Shown here: one piece after another, positions 44,870-56,195 of the stretch | Numbering within the stretch: the stretch's first letter is position 1 | Layout of the letters: every line of letters begins with the position of its first letter | Position numbers and translations under genes: made by a program | Source: Rhineura floridana | Lineage: Eukaryota; Chordata; Lepidosauria; Squamata; Rhineuridae | Reading direction: 5' to 3' | Assembly: GCF_030035675.1 (NCBI RefSeq) | Contig: NC_084494.1 | Span: 19,699,248-19,763,247, forward strand | Length of the DNA: 64,000 bases | The notes under the pieces: model-generated | Databases searched by the model: none | Told to the model about the DNA's origin: nothing | The model's input: only the letters and a program-made list of their open reading frames with translations

Positions 44870-44958
44870 GCTGCAATCCTCTAACACTTTCCTGGGAGTA
44901 AATCCCATTGAAGTCAGTGGGACGTACTTCAGACAAGACATGCATAGGATAAGCCCAG
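44870..44958. repeat. Palindromic repeat (CAATCCTATG family)
   Basis: GGGAGTAAATCCCATTGAAG and TCAGTGGGACGTACTTC. Confidence 0.6.
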
Positions 44959-45044
44959 AAAATTCAGTGTATTACTAATAAATATGCCCTAAAACACAAT
45001 GCCTTGTGAGACAGAAATTCTTGTAGATGGGGGAGGGGAGGGGA

Positions 45045-46559
45045 GAATAGGTCACTTGAGAGGCTGGAGCATTGAGCTGAAAACAACAGAATGAAATTTA
45101 ACAGGGATAAGTGCAAAGTTCTACACCTAGGAAAAAGAAACCAAATGCACAGTTATAAGATGGGGGATACTTGGCTCAGCAATACTGCATGTGAAGAAGG
45201 ATCTTGGGATTGTTGTTGATCACAAGCTGAGCATGAGCCAACAGTGTGATGTGACTGCAAAAAGGCAAATGCTATTTTAGGCTGCATTAACAGAAGTATA
45301 GTTTCCAAATCGCATGAAGTACTAGTTCCCCTCTATTCGGCACTGGTTAGGCCTCATCTTGAGTACTGCATCCAGTTCTGGACACCACACTTTAAGAAGG
45401 ATGCAGATAAACTGGAACAGGTTCAGAGGAGGGCAACAAAGATGATCAGGGGACTGGGAAAAAAGGCCTGTGAAGACAGACTGAAAGAACTGGGCATGTT
45501 TAGCCTTGAGAAGAGAAGACTGAGGGGAGATATGATAGCACTCTTCAAGTACTTGAAAGGTTGCCACACAGAGGAGGGCCAGGATCTCTTCTCAATCATC
45601 CCAGAGTGCAGGACACGGAATAATGGGCTCAAGTTGCAGGAAGCCAGATTTCAAATGAACATCAGGAAAAACTTCCTGTTAGAGTGGTATGACAATGGAA
45701 CCAATGGCGGGATGAGGCTGCCCCTACAGGACCAGGTCCGTAGCCTTGGGGTCATTCTTGATTCCAAGCTGTCCATGGAGGCTCAGATTTCGGCCGTGAG
45801 CTGGGCAGCTTGGTATCGGTTATACCTTATATGTAGGCTACAACCCTACCTCCCTGTTCAACAGCTCCCACTCGTAATACATGCCCTGGTCACCTCTCGA
45901 TTGGACTACTGTAATGCGCTCTACGTGGGGTTACCCTTGAAAACGACCCGGAAATTGCAACTTATACAGAATGCAGCGGCGCGCTTACTTACCAACAGCC
46001 GCCGCCGTGATCCCATTACGCCGGTGTTATTTGATCTACACTGGCTGCCGGTTGTTTTCCGGGCCCGATTCAAGGTGTTGGTATTAGCCTTTAAAACCCT
46101 GTACGGTTTCGGCCCAGTTTACCTGAAAGAGCGCCTCCACCGCCACCAATTATGCCGCCCGACCAGATCAGCCACGCAAGGCCTTCTCTCAATCCCACCA
46201 ACCAAAACAGCTAGGTTGGTGGGTACTAGGGAGAGGGCTTTTTCTGTGGTGGCCCCCACTCTCTGGAACTCCCTCCCGTTTGATCTCCGACATGCCCCTT
46301 CCCTGGATGTATTCCGCAAGGCCCTGAAGACGTGGCTATTTCAACAGGCCTTTGAGATCTTTGGGATGGGTTAATCTCCATTATTTTGTCATCTATTATA
46401 TGCTGTATATGTAAATGTTTTTATAAATGTACTGATGACTGTCCAGTATTTTATTTATTGAGATTAATGTGACTGCATTTGATACTATTGTATTTTATCC
46501 CATTTTAATGTACGTCGCCTAGAGTGGCTATCTGCCAGATAGGCGACACACAAATTAAA

Positions 46560-46595
<36 letters not shown>

Positions 46596-46755
46596 GACCT
46601 AGAGAAGTGGTGAGCTCTCCAACACTGGAGGCATTCAAGAGGCAGCTGGACAGCCGCCTGTCAGGTATGCTTTAAGTTGGATTCCTGCTTTGAGCAGAGG
46701 GTTAGACTTGGACTTGATGGCCTTATAGGTCTCTTCCAACTCGAATCTGTGGTAT
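45045..46755 (+). mobile_element. CR1 LINE 3' half split by an L2 insertion
   Basis: The first part (45045 to about 45700) codes [13 protein letters not shown]-like and [19 protein letters not shown] peptides and ends in AACTTCCTGTTAGAGTGGTA. The second part resumes at about 46594 with CCTAGAGAAGTGGTGAGCTC, the very next CR1 codons, and runs to the 3' UTR CTTGATGGCCTTATAGG. The tail is decayed (no clean ATTCTATGATTCT). Confidence 0.9.
45700..46594 (+). mobile_element. L2 LINE, ORF2 C-terminus and 3' end, nested in CR1
   Basis: A long open frame to 46374 codes [91 protein letters not shown] and [15 protein letters not shown]. The 3' UTR ends in an ATT run at 46560-46594. It is intact over about 220 codons, the youngest L2 in the window. 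Confidence 0.93.
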
Positions 46756-47079
46756 CTTGAAACATTTCAGTGGATGACACAAAGCTATCACGTAAAAAAA
46801 TATGTGTGTGCAATGGCTAAAGCCATAAACAAGGAACTTTAGGTTTGAATTTCAGTGATGGAACTTGTTCAGTAGCAGTATTGAAGAAACTGCAGATGGT
46901 TCTGTGATGGGTCGTGATGTAATGTCAGCACCAGGCAATAACCTTCATTACATCACAGCCCCTCCTAGCCAATCAGAATGTGGAATAAGGGTTTTTCTTT
47001 TTTTAAAAAAAAATCAGTTATAGTAGGTGTTGCTGGAGGTAGAGTAAATGAATAACCTGTTCGTGACTTTGCACTTACT
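46756..47079. other. No recognised feature
   Basis: No exon or known repeat. A weak inverted pair GATGTAATG and CATTACATC lies near 46916-46955. Confidence 0.4.
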
Positions 47080-47310
47080 TTTATATTTATTTATTGCATT
47101 TATATCCCACCTTTTCTCCAAAGAGTTCAAGGTGGCGTACATGGTTCTCCTCCTCCTCATTTAATCCCCACAACCACCCTGTGATGTAGATTAGGCTGAG
47201 AGGCAGTGACTAGCGCAAGGGCACCCAGTGAACTTCATGGCTGAGTGGGGATTCGAACCCTTCTCTCTCAGGTCCTAGTCCCACACTCTAACCGCTATAC
47301 CACACTGTGT
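47080..47310 (-). mobile_element. tRNA-derived SINE with MIR-like core
   Basis: Antisense: TGCATTTATATCCCACCTTT, CAAGGTGGCGTACATGG, ACCACCCTGTGATGTAG and GGGGATTCGAACCCTTCTCT. Same family as 2640-2885, better preserved. Confidence 0.85.
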
Positions 47311-47566
47311 TAACCCTATTTCACCTTTAAGAAAAAAAACTTCTTTTTGCATGCGTTATCCCTATTTCACCCTTAAGGGCGGGGGACCCTTCCTCGTCCT
47401 CTTTGCCTTAGACCTCGCACAGCTTCACCTGGCAGCAGCCTCCACCCATTGGAGCCGCTAGCTCTGGGAGCGCTGTCCCTTAGGGAAATGATAGGCGGGA
47501 CAGCCAGCCAGTGATCGCTGCGAACGCGGGACTGGAGGCGTGGCCGGATCGGGGGAGTGACGTCAG

Positions 47567-47697
47567 AAAAGGCAGGTCTCCCGCTGGTGCAGGTGGAAAG
47601 GGCTCTGGAGCGGCTAGCAGAGATCGAGCGGCTTCTCCTTAAGGATGAGGACTTTTTAACCTTGCCCTGGCCTGTTTTGCAAAAGGGACCAGCTCAG
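47567..47697 (+). other. Candidate first exon (mostly non-coding or partial)
   Basis: Ends CAG/GTAAAG at 47697/47698, a good donor. An open frame through it reads VQVERALERLAEIERLLLK then DEDFLTLPWPVLQKGPAQ, helical in look, but it has no ATG before a TGA near 47514-47516. Either it is 5' UTR, or the frame is coding with its start elsewhere. I do not recognise the protein. The exon start is arbitrary, placed just after the CRE. Confidence 0.4.
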
Positions 47698-48344
47698 GTA
47701 AAGCCAGATCAGGGAAGGGAAGGGAAGGGGGAGAGTTGATGGGAGGGCAGGTGGAGTTACGGGGAAGCTTAAAACACCCCACGAAGGAAGGGAGACAGCA
47801 ATTCAGAAAAAGAAGCAGCTAGTCCCTTGAGTGCCCAGGTCGTTGGGGAGGAGGAGGAGGAAGGCTCCAAGACGCCAGTCGATTATAACTTCCAAGCCAT
47901 CGCAGCAGAATCAGGAAGGAGATAGGCTCTCTCTCTCGCTTCCCAGGTCGGCTTGGGAAAAAAAAGGAGGGGGGGAGAGAGAAGAGCACCGCTTGCAGAT
48001 GAAACGATCGAGGTTGTTCTTTATAATTGGTCGATTCTCTAATCTACCTGTACCAGCACCCCGCTCCCACTTTCTTTCTCTTAAAGAGGACAAATGTGGG
48101 TGGTGAGGGGTGTTATTGGGGGGGGTAATGGGAGGAGGGGTGTGAAGACGTCACTTCTGGCGCTCCCCTAAAACCTGCCGAGATTCTTTTGGCTCTTCGC
48201 ATGACTTTGCACATCTTTCGGTGGCCGTGACGTTTTCTTGTTGCCATTACTCAGCAGAGTGAGCCCAGGCTGGGGAGAACACGCCGGCTTGCAAACTTCC
48301 TTGTCTAAGCGGCGGCGGCAACAACTCAGGCCGGCTCCTGGTTT

Positions 48345-48348
<4 letters not shown>

Positions 48349-48392
<44 letters not shown>
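48349..48392. repeat. (CT)22 microsatellite
   Basis: Uninterrupted CT run inside the CpG-rich region, downstream of the candidate exon. Confidence 0.97.
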
Positions 48393-48396
<4 letters not shown>

Positions 48397-48480
48397 ACAC
48401 GTTGCAAACTCATCTGAAGAAGACTTTCCTGCTTGCCCAAACTTTTAAGGGCGAGGGGGGCACCTGTTTGGCTTTAGAGG

Positions 48481-49433
48481 CAATCTCTGCAGTATGCCCC
48501 GCCTCTCTGATCTACCACTTCTTACCTCTTCTTTAGCCCTGTTTTTCCCCCCAAGGTGGATCTGTTGCCTTTAAAAAGGGGGTGGGAGAGGGGGAGAGCC
48601 TTGTAACGCTTCAGTCCCTGCAATGTAGGGTAGGTGCTTTGCCTAAGGATTTTCCTGGCCCAGGAAGAGGCAGAGATCAGCAGATTCCAGGCATAGAAGG
48701 ATGACTGTGCCAGGGAAGCACTGCAGAATTTCTCTCTCCTCTCACTGGAGAATGTCCATGCTGTGGCTTGCATGCTGGTGCCAGCCAAGCTTCACACGTT
48801 GCCCTGGAATTCCAGGCTCCACAACCAGGGCAGAGGGCAAAGGAACCTCTCCAGGAGACAAAACACACACACAAAGTTCGGGTGGCACTGGTTAGTTTTG
48901 ACTAGCTTTTCTGATCGTGTGCTGATAGGGGTGGATGTTAACCTTGGGGACTGTTTGGAACAGTGAGGGAAGCAGTTCTGCACACAGCGATGGGCTGGTA
49001 ACCACTGGGACTGGTGGGGCGGAAGGCAGGGAGCCCGACAGTACATGGAGCCAGAGCCAGTGACAGGCAGAGTCGACTGAAGCTAGTTTTGTCTCCATCC
49101 TCCTCCTCCCTGCTGAATTCTACCAGGACAATACTGAGACTCCAGAAGGGGAAGCTGACAGCCAAGACTGTCTGTAAGCAAGGAGGCAGGCAGATGGGGG
49201 CTGGCTGGGGGCTGACCGAGGTTGGTGGGGCAGTGCCCCGTTCACCCTAATGGATAAGCCTCAACTGGTTTTGCCAGGGGGATTTGTGGCTAATGGGCAT
49301 CCAGTGGCTGTGATGGGTGGAAGGGCTGCTTTCCCCTTCCTTCAAAAAACAGTTGGGCAGCAGCAAAATGTACTAGAAGTAAGAGTAAGAGACTGCAGTG
49401 TTGGGCTACAATCCTAACCCTGCTTACCAGGGA
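48481..49433. other. No recognised feature
   Basis: Probable first intron of the unidentified gene. No exon or known repeat was identified. Confidence 0.35.
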
Positions 49434-50810
49434 GTAGGGATGGGTGAATCTGTCAATCTCGGTCTCTAATTTTTCCAAGCTTAAATTGAGTTCTCCACAT
49501 TTCCATATTGGTTTGTGATTAGAACAAAAAACAAACAAACATGAAAATCCAGCATTTTAGTGAGAATCTGTAATTTTGCCTTATATGCACATTTTTGCAA
49601 AGCAGTTTCCCCTAATATGCATTTTTGCATGCTATTTTCACCAGTGTATACCCTTTTATGCACGTGTTGCCCTATATATATATATATATACTGTTTATTA
49701 CGGTCGAAGACCAATACAAGAGGAAAACATACAAAAGTAGAAAACACTGGGGTGGAGAATAGGCTAATTCAAACATATACCATGATTCATACAGTAAAAT
49801 TCATTAAAAAAATTTAAAACAACTTAAAAATCTAAAAAATTAAGAATTTAAAATTAATTGTATAGTTTATCATTTGTTTTCTACAGGCAATAGCCGCCAC
49901 ACAATATTTTGCTACTTTCTTAGTAACATCTGGTTGTTTATCAGCAAGAAGATAATCCACGTAAAAAACTTCATTTCTGCCCAGTATAGATCGTAAGATA
50001 GGGGATATTACTTGCGATCTAAGATCTCGTTAAAAGGGACAGTGCAAAAGAACATGTGACACCGTTTCTACCATTCCTTCTCCACATGGACACTTTCTGT
50101 CATTGTATGGGATTTTCTTAAATCTTCCTTCAAGAAGAGCTGACGGGAGGATGTTAAACCTAGCCAGTGTAAAAGCTTTACGATATTTAGCTATTGTAAG
50201 TTCTGTTAGATATCGCATGGGCATATAAGGGTTTGAATTGTACTTCTGCTTAGTTACAAGCATTAGATGTTGCTGATAGTCTACGTCTTTAAGACGGAGC
50301 AGAATGTTCGATTTAGCTTTTATATAGCCCATTTCTAGTATTACTGGGATAGAGAACCCTAATTTAGTAATTTTATCTAGTAACATTCTCTTCCAGGTAG
50401 ATTGGAAGTTGTCTAATAGAATATAGGGCGCCAGTCCTAACGGGTTAAATAATATTTTTAACCAGGCACATATTCTGTAACTCCATATTCGAAATTCAAT
50501 TGAGGGCAATCCTACTTCTAATCTTAAAATAAAACTATGTATGCACGAAGGCACTGCAAATATGGTTCTTAGGAAACTATTTTGGACAGCCTCCAGCGGA
50601 GTATAATTTTCACAAGTACTGACCTGGATCCCACACGTGTTGCCCTAGTGTATACCTTTTGGTACATGCGACTTGGCTGAAGAACCGCATTGCAGAATTC
50701 AAAAAAGTGTGAATCATGAAGGGTGGTTTTATTCCGGTTTGTGAATTGTTTCAGAATGCAAATTTGGTAGGTTTGCCTGGAAAAGTAATCTAATTTCTCT
50801 CCCATCCTGA
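49434..50810. mobile_element. AT-rich hAT-type element split by a LINE
   Basis: The left end TAGGGATGGGTGAATCTGTC and the right end AATTTCTCTCCCATCCTGA. Flanks CCAGGGAG and CTTGGGAG agree at six of eight bases. Own sequence is 49434-49674 and about 50648-50810. Confidence 0.88.
49675..50633 (-). mobile_element. LINE of unresolved clade, ORF2 C-terminus
   Basis: Minus strand. An open frame of 174 codons includes LRLEVGLPSIEFRIWSYRI, RYLTELTIAKYRKAFTLAR and FNILPSALLEGRFKK. A zinc-knuckle-like CPCGEGMVETVSHVLLHC motif follows, then, after a frame break, SPILRSILGRNEVF and AKYCVAAIACRKQM. The 3' tip ends in a (TA)n run at 49673-49690. The C..C...H....C motif after RT fits R4/Dong-like or I/Vingi-like groups. 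It is flanked by a perfect 14-base duplication, CACGTGTTGCCCTA (49661-49674, 50634-50647). Confidence 0.85.
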
Positions 50811-50985
50811 CTTGGGAGTAATACCCATTGAATTCAATAGGACTTGCTTCTGAATAGACGTGGTTAGGATTGTGCTGTTAGTCTGTCATGGCAAAGGAAC
50901 ACAAAAGAGTCCGCTGCCACTTTAAAAGATTAACAGATTTATTGGGGCATAAACTTTATCAGATGTATGGAAAGTATCCATGGCT
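50811..50985. repeat. Palindromic repeat and a CATCAGATGCA-family fragment
   Basis: GGGAGTAATACCCATTGAAT and AATAGGACTTGCTTCTGAAT near 50815-50860. CACTTTAAAAGATTAACAG and CTTTATCAGATGTATGG near 50915-50975. Confidence 0.5.
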
Positions 50986-51053
50986 AGCAGGTACATGGAC
51001 ACACCCACCTGGGTAGATGGTTATATGGCATGTAACACCAAAGATGGTATCTT

Positions 51054-51268
51054 GGGCCCCATCTACACTATACTACACAGAGTGGTTTAATCATCCCTCT
51101 CTCTTCCCAGGGAACTCTGGGAATTGTAACTGGGAGGAGAATAGGGATCTCCTAACAACTCCCAGCACCCTCAACAAACTAGAGTTCCCAGGATTCTTTG
51201 GGGGAAGCCATGACTATTTAAAGTGGTATGATATTGCTTTAAATGTATATTGGTGGTGTGGCCTTGCA
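51054..51268. mobile_element. Palindromic DNA element (CCATCTACACTAT family)
   Basis: GGGCCCCATCTACACTATAC, CCCAGGGAACTCTGGGAATT, GAGTTCCCAGGATTCTTTGG and TTTAAATGTATATTGGTGG. Confidence 0.75.
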
Positions 51269-51269
51269 T

Positions 51270-51957
51270 AGTGACAAGCCCAGATCTTGGGAATCAGCAC
51301 CCAGGATTTGTTTGAGCTATGCACAAGGACTTTAGATACCAGGGCAGAAGAAGGTTGCACATGGTTCAGCTAACAACCAGGTTACTGAATGGATTCACAT
51401 CATTCATAATAGCTACATTTAAGTGCTGTAACAGGAGATATTGATGGCTGATATTGTATCCCTCTAAAATGTGCATAGTCTGCTTATTCATGTATGACAT
51501 CCACATCAATATCTTGAGTGCATATAGTAATTATGCTGTACACCATTTAGGTCAGTAGTCTTCAACTTTTTAGAACAGGGAACATCTTTAGCTCTGCCAT
51601 GGGACCCACATTTATTTATTTTACTAACTATTCTCATTTTTCTTTTTGTGTTTTTGTTCAGTTGAAGGTTAGCAATTTAGGTTGTGATATATTTTGGGGA
51701 TACCTGCTCTTCCTTCTTATCTCTCTCTGATATTATATCCTCTGTTAGTTGTATTTCCAAGATGGTAATTTGATTTTGTATGGCGTATATGTAGTATTTT
51801 AACAAGGTTTTGTTTTTGTTTCTTTTCCGTATTCAAGTTTATACTAGTAGCAAATTTTGGGAGATGGATTTGACTTACTAGGATTTGACTTACTAGTCTG
51901 CAGAATTTTATTTATTTTGAATGGTATTTTATTTATGCTGCCTAATTAAAAAATATT
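51270..51957. other. No recognised feature apart from a hAT-type end
   Basis: At 51548-51600, CAGTAGTCTTCAACTTTTTA resembles the element at 3325. The rest is AT-rich and unassigned. Confidence 0.4.
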
Positions 51958-51965
51958 CTCTAGGT

Positions 51966-52039
51966 TAGGAGTGGGGAATCTATGGCCCTCTATATGTTGC
52001 TGGACTATAACTATAATGGCCACAGGTTCCCCCACCCTG
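51966..52039. mobile_element. Short hAT-type palindromic MITE (internally deleted)
   Basis: TAGGAGTGGGGAATCTATGG pairs with CACAGGTTCCCCCACCCTG. Flanks CTCTAGGT (51958-51965) and CTCTAGAT (52040-52047) are an 8-base duplication with one change and fit NTCTAGAN. Confidence 0.85.
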
Positions 52040-52049
52040 CTCTAGATAA

Positions 52050-52540
52050 CGACGCAAGTAAGATCAACACAATTAAAACCTGTACAGCAATTCAATAAAA
52101 CCACAAATCGATAAAACCACTCCTGCAGTAGAACAGCCATAAAATCTAGCCATAAAATCCAACAGACTTTCACCTGTCATTGAAAAGAAATGGAAGCAGA
52201 TAAATCAGTCCTGATGGGGGTCAGCCATGCAGTAGGATGGGTGAAGCAACTTGCTGAGGTTGCCCCCAGAAGGCAGTGGGATAGCTGAAGGCAGAAATAG
52301 TCTGAATCCTGCTGCAAAAAGTTTTGAAAGTGTCAGTCCTAGAGTGGGTGCCTTTTCAGGTAGCAGAATGTCTTGGCCCGAAACTGCTCCTGATGTAGCG
52401 GAGGCAGAAGCAGTTGTGACAAATGGTTCTTCGTTCACATACTGTTATTGTGCTTTGTATACTGTTCTGTGCTGTGTTCTTTAGGCCACAGAAACTAGCT
52501 TGCCTGACCACACCCAGCCCTGTGGGATGGATTTATGAGG
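52050..52540. other. No recognised feature
   Basis: No exon or known repeat was identified. Confidence 0.4.
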
Positions 52541-52544
52541 GATG

Positions 52545-52855
52545 GGCACTGGGAATTTCTTAGTGAAGGCACTGCATTGGCTGCCTCTTAGTTTCCAGGC
52601 TCAATTCACAGTGCTGGTGAGGAGCATCTCAAGAAAATGCATGTCTTGCAAAGATGCATCGTTTTGCCGAAGCTTTTCCTGACCTGTGAGATCAGACCCT
52701 GTTCTTATTTGTTTGACTTCCCCATATCCCTGTTTTATGTGTTTTATGTGTTTTATATGCTTCTCTTTTACTTGTTTTATGTTGTGCTTGATTGTTTTTA
52801 TATTGCTTAGAAATTTTTAAAATATTAAGTGGTTTACAAATGCTTAATAAAAAAT
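52545..52855 (+). mobile_element. L2 LINE 3' end
   Basis: ALHWLPLSFQAQFTVLV in codons at 52569-52619, then an AT-rich 3' UTR ending TTAAGTGGTTTACAAATGCT and AATAAAAAATA. Confidence 0.75.
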
Positions 52856-52859
52856 ACCT

Positions 52860-53640
52860 AACCAAAAAAGGCTTGCTGCAAAATTCATTTTGCATGCACT
52901 CTGTTCCTTCCTCATTTCCCCCGCTCTGAAATCCCTTGTGTTAAGCCGCAAGCGTCTTGCAAGGCCAGGGTAATTGATCTGAGGTCATGTTCAGAATAAA
53001 GAGTGACTTCACTTTAAGGCAGGCTCGGGCAGATTCCAGGGTTACAGGATCTAGCCTGTTGTTTTTGTTATTGGAACTACAAGGTTGGCCAACCAGAGCC
53101 AAAACTGCAAAAGACACCTGGAATTAAGGAAAAAGGTACCTCTGATACTAAGGTTAAGAGTTTGTTTTTAGTGTCAGAACGGTGCTCATAGTCCTTTCGC
53201 ACACAATCCATTCCTGATCCCTACCCCTATTATGACTCCATTTTAGAGGAGGAAAGCTTTTATAATGTTGATGTTAAACAGTTGGGAATTGGGGCTCCTC
53301 CAGAGGTCCTTTTTATTGTGCATGCCTGACAATTTGTGCTCATGATGGTCCCTGGGAAGCCAGACAAGATCCTGCTTTCAATACTATTCGTGCCTACAGC
53401 AGTTGTAGAACAGTCATTTCTCATCAGTGCATATCCTGCAAATTGCTGCTGAAATCTTGTATCTTTTTCATACCACAAACGTCCTGTGTTTTTTGTTTCC
53501 CCCCCACATTGGGCTGCCTTTGGGAGGAAGGGCAGGATATAAATTTAATAATAGATAAATAAATAAAACTTTGGTTGGACTTGACCTTCACTGGACAGCA
53601 ATACTGTGGTAGCTTTGGGGGAGCATTGTAGAACAACTAA
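52860..53640. other. No recognised feature
   Basis: A LINE/SINE-like tail GGGAGGAAGGGCAGGATATA lies at about 53520-53568. The rest is unassigned. Confidence 0.4.
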
Positions 53641-53644
53641 TGAA

Positions 53645-53868
53645 ATGGAAATGGACTGCCTTCAAGTCGATTCCGACTTATGGTGACCCTATGAATAGGG
53701 TTTTCATGGTAAGCGGTATTCAGAGGTGGTTTTACCATTGCCTTCCTCTGAGGCTGAGAGGCAGTGACTGGCCCAAGGTCACTCAGTGAGCTTTGTGGCT
53801 GTGTGGGGATTCGAAGCCTGGTCTCCCAGGTTGTAGTCCAGCACCTTAACCACTACACCACACTGGCA
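53645..53868 (-). mobile_element. Sauria SINE, full length
   Basis: Antisense: GGACTGCCTTCAAGTCGATT, TATGAATAGGGTTTTCATGG, GGCCCAAGGTCACTCAGTGA and CTTAACCACTACACCACACT. The best preserved Sauria SINE together with 63258. Confidence 0.95.
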
Positions 53869-54194
53869 ACTAATAAAGCAGAATAAATCCACAGTGAATT
53901 AACTATTATTGTGTCAAGGACATATTGCAGAATATAATGGCAACAGAATGCCAGTCTGGAAGGCCCCTTAGAAACCCTTGTCTTATCTACTGGAAATTCA
54001 AATCGCTTGAAGATCTAGCAGGAGATACCTTCTGCCCATCCCTGCTTCAAGAAATGCTCTTTTAATTTCATTGCATCCTATTGATTCCTACAGCATTTGC
54101 CAACCCTGACTCTTTATCCCAGCTGCAGATTTTGAAAGGTTCTGAGCGGTGAATCATGAAAATCTTTGTTCCAATCATGCCTCCCTCCCACGAA

Positions 54195-54345
54195 CTCGTT
54201 AAGTGACCTTAGGCAAGCTGCTTCTCTCAGCTACCTCCTCTCCTGCAACACATCGTATTATGTTGGCCTACCTTGCAGGGTTGTGGGAAGGATTACATAC
54301 ATGTGAAGCACTTAAGGACTAGAATAAAAATGCAATTATTACGCA
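54195..54345 (+). mobile_element. MIR fragment
   Basis: AAGTGACCTTAGGCAAGCTG, CTACCTTGCAGGGTTGTGGG, AAGGATTACATACATGTGAA and GCACTTAAGGACTAG, in the order of the MIR consensus. Confidence 0.8.
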
Positions 54346-54359
54346 CACTCTTCATTGTA

Positions 54360-55425
54360 TGAAATAAAAACACAGTATATCAGCTAGTCTTTAAGATGTC
54401 ACGAGACTCATGTCATGTGTGTGTGCTTGCATGCATTTGCTGCAACAGATTAATATGGCTAGCTGTCTGGAATTTGTCGCCATGAGTGCTTGATGCCTTC
54501 CAGGTCTTGCTTTCAGAGCTGTTACAATGGTAGGAAAATGCATCAACAGTGCTTCCCTAGGAGGAGCAGGATAGTTGGTGTATATAGGTGGCTTGTTGTG
54601 TGTTGGGACTCCTGTTGTGTCGCCTTGGTTGGCAGTGTGTGTATGCATGCACCTCATTTGCTGCTCCTGCCTTTCCAATGTAACTGGGATGTGACGGAAG
54701 GCATTATGGTGTCTGGCATCAGTGGGGTTAAAAGGGGGGACGATCTTGCCTTGGAGCAAATGGCCACTATTCTGATCTTCTAGTTTTTCCAGTGCTGGAA
54801 TTCTGTGGTGCTTTTGCTGCCTTCAACAATTTGGAAGGCTTTCTCTAGCCTCCACCTTCTCTCATCACCCTAGCATGTATCACAGCGCTGCTCTGAGGAT
54901 AACAGGTAGGGATGTCTGTGTGTATGAAGAGCCTCCTCTGAGGATAAACAGCAGAGGGGTGTGTGGGTGTGTGGGTGTGAGCGAGAGCAAGAGAGCGCAG
55001 AGCTATGTGCATCACTTTGAGCTTTTTGGATGAAAAGTGGGCTGTGAATGTAATAAATGCATAGTTCCAGTCTTCCAGCCTCTTGATCCAAAGTAATTCA
55101 GTAAAATCAGTGGCTCTAGCCCTGATTAAACAGCTTTGCATTTGAGGTCTTTCATTATATCTAAGAAGCAGCGGTTGCTAATATGTTGTGAACTAACCGG
55201 TGTTCACAATGGCCCTTATAGGGCTGGCGCAGGCTGGCCATGTGCCCTGCTTTTGCAGAGGACAGTCCTTTTATTTGAAGAGTTATCCAGTTAAAAGTAT
55301 CCCTAGAAAAGCATACAGGTGCCTTGAAGTTGCTAATCAACCCTTAGGGCAGCAGACTGAACAGGCATGCAGGTCATCAACGCCAGTCCTCTCCAATGTG
55401 ATGAGATGCATTTTTCCCCCTGTTT
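54360..55425. other. No recognised feature
   Basis: GTGTG/GAGAG-rich low complexity at 54955-54998. No exon found. Confidence 0.4.
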
Positions 55426-55428
55426 TTG

Positions 55429-55620
55429 AAGGGCAGTAATGCAATGGTAAAGCATCTGCTTTGCATGCAGAAGGTCCCAGGTCCAACTGCCCTGCATTTC
55501 CAAGTAGGACTGGGAATGTCCCCTGTTTGAAACCCTGGGGAGCCGCTACCAGTCAGTGTCAACAATACGGAGCAAGGTGGAGCAACAGTCTGACTCGGTG
55601 TAAGACAGCTTCCGATGTTT
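55429..55620 (+). mobile_element. tRNA-Ala-like SINE
   Basis: GGGCAGTAATGCAATGGTAA, TTTGCATGCAGAAGGTCCCA, GGGGAGCCGCTACCAGTCAG and GTGTAAGACAGCTTCC. Confidence 0.88.
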
Positions 55621-55939
55621 TAATTTGGTTCATAGCAATTATTTCTAAAACTTGGTGAATGTGAAAGCAAATGAATGTTGCAGAGCATCATTTCCTGTAC
55701 CCTTTTTGTGTGTTGACCGCATGTTCTGTTCTGCTTTAAATTCCTGCTGCTTCTCTGACCTCTTGGCTGGGCAGATCTAAATGTGGCTCCATTTTAATAC
55801 CTTCCCCATGCTGCTTATTCATATGCAGATAGGCCTGCTCTTTATTACCATGGACTGCCTTTCTTTTCTCCCTGTGCACCTGTGTGGCCTGCTTCTAAGC
55901 CAGAGAGGAAAAGAGAATAGGCCTATTGGGACAAGGCAT

Positions 55940-56106
55940 GGGTGGAGGCGCTCTGTTGATTAAACCTCCAGAAACTGCCTCCTCTGTCGGAGGCAGCGTG
56001 CTTCTGAATGCCAGTGGCTGGAAACTGCGGGAGGGGTGTGTCCTGTTGTGCTCAGGTCCTGCTCATGGACTTTCATCCAGTTGGCCACTCTAAGAACAGG
56101 ACAAGG
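55940..56106 (+). mobile_element. CR1-like LINE 3' UTR fragment
   Basis: GGAGGCAGCGTGCTTCTGAA, TGTGCTCAGGTCCTGCTCAT and CACTCTAAGAACAGGACAAG. Confidence 0.65.
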
Positions 56107-56195
56107 GGTAGTAGGGCAACCTGTGGGGAGGGGGGAGGTATGGCAATCTGTGTGTGGGGGGGTGGAGTTGGCGCGCGGAGCCCTTAGTGGACACA

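Larger units (their letters stand above)
47350..48480 (+). promoter_or_regulatory. CpG-rich promoter region of an unidentified plus-strand gene
   Basis: CpG-dense, with an inverted CCAAT box (ATTGG at 47448-47452), a GC-box-like AGGCGGGAC, and a full palindromic CRE, TGACGTCA, at 47558-47565. There is no TATA box. CpG richness extends past 48300. The orientation is inferred from the splice donor at 47698. Confidence 0.65.

Noticed and set aside
47400-47465. Minus-strand start MGGGCCQ followed by GTGAAG
   Set aside because: Seven codons are too few to name anything, and the plus-strand donor and promoter motifs fit better.
47557-47739. 60-codon frame beginning at a GTG
   Set aside because: There is no ATG and it runs through a good splice donor; kept only as a candidate exon.
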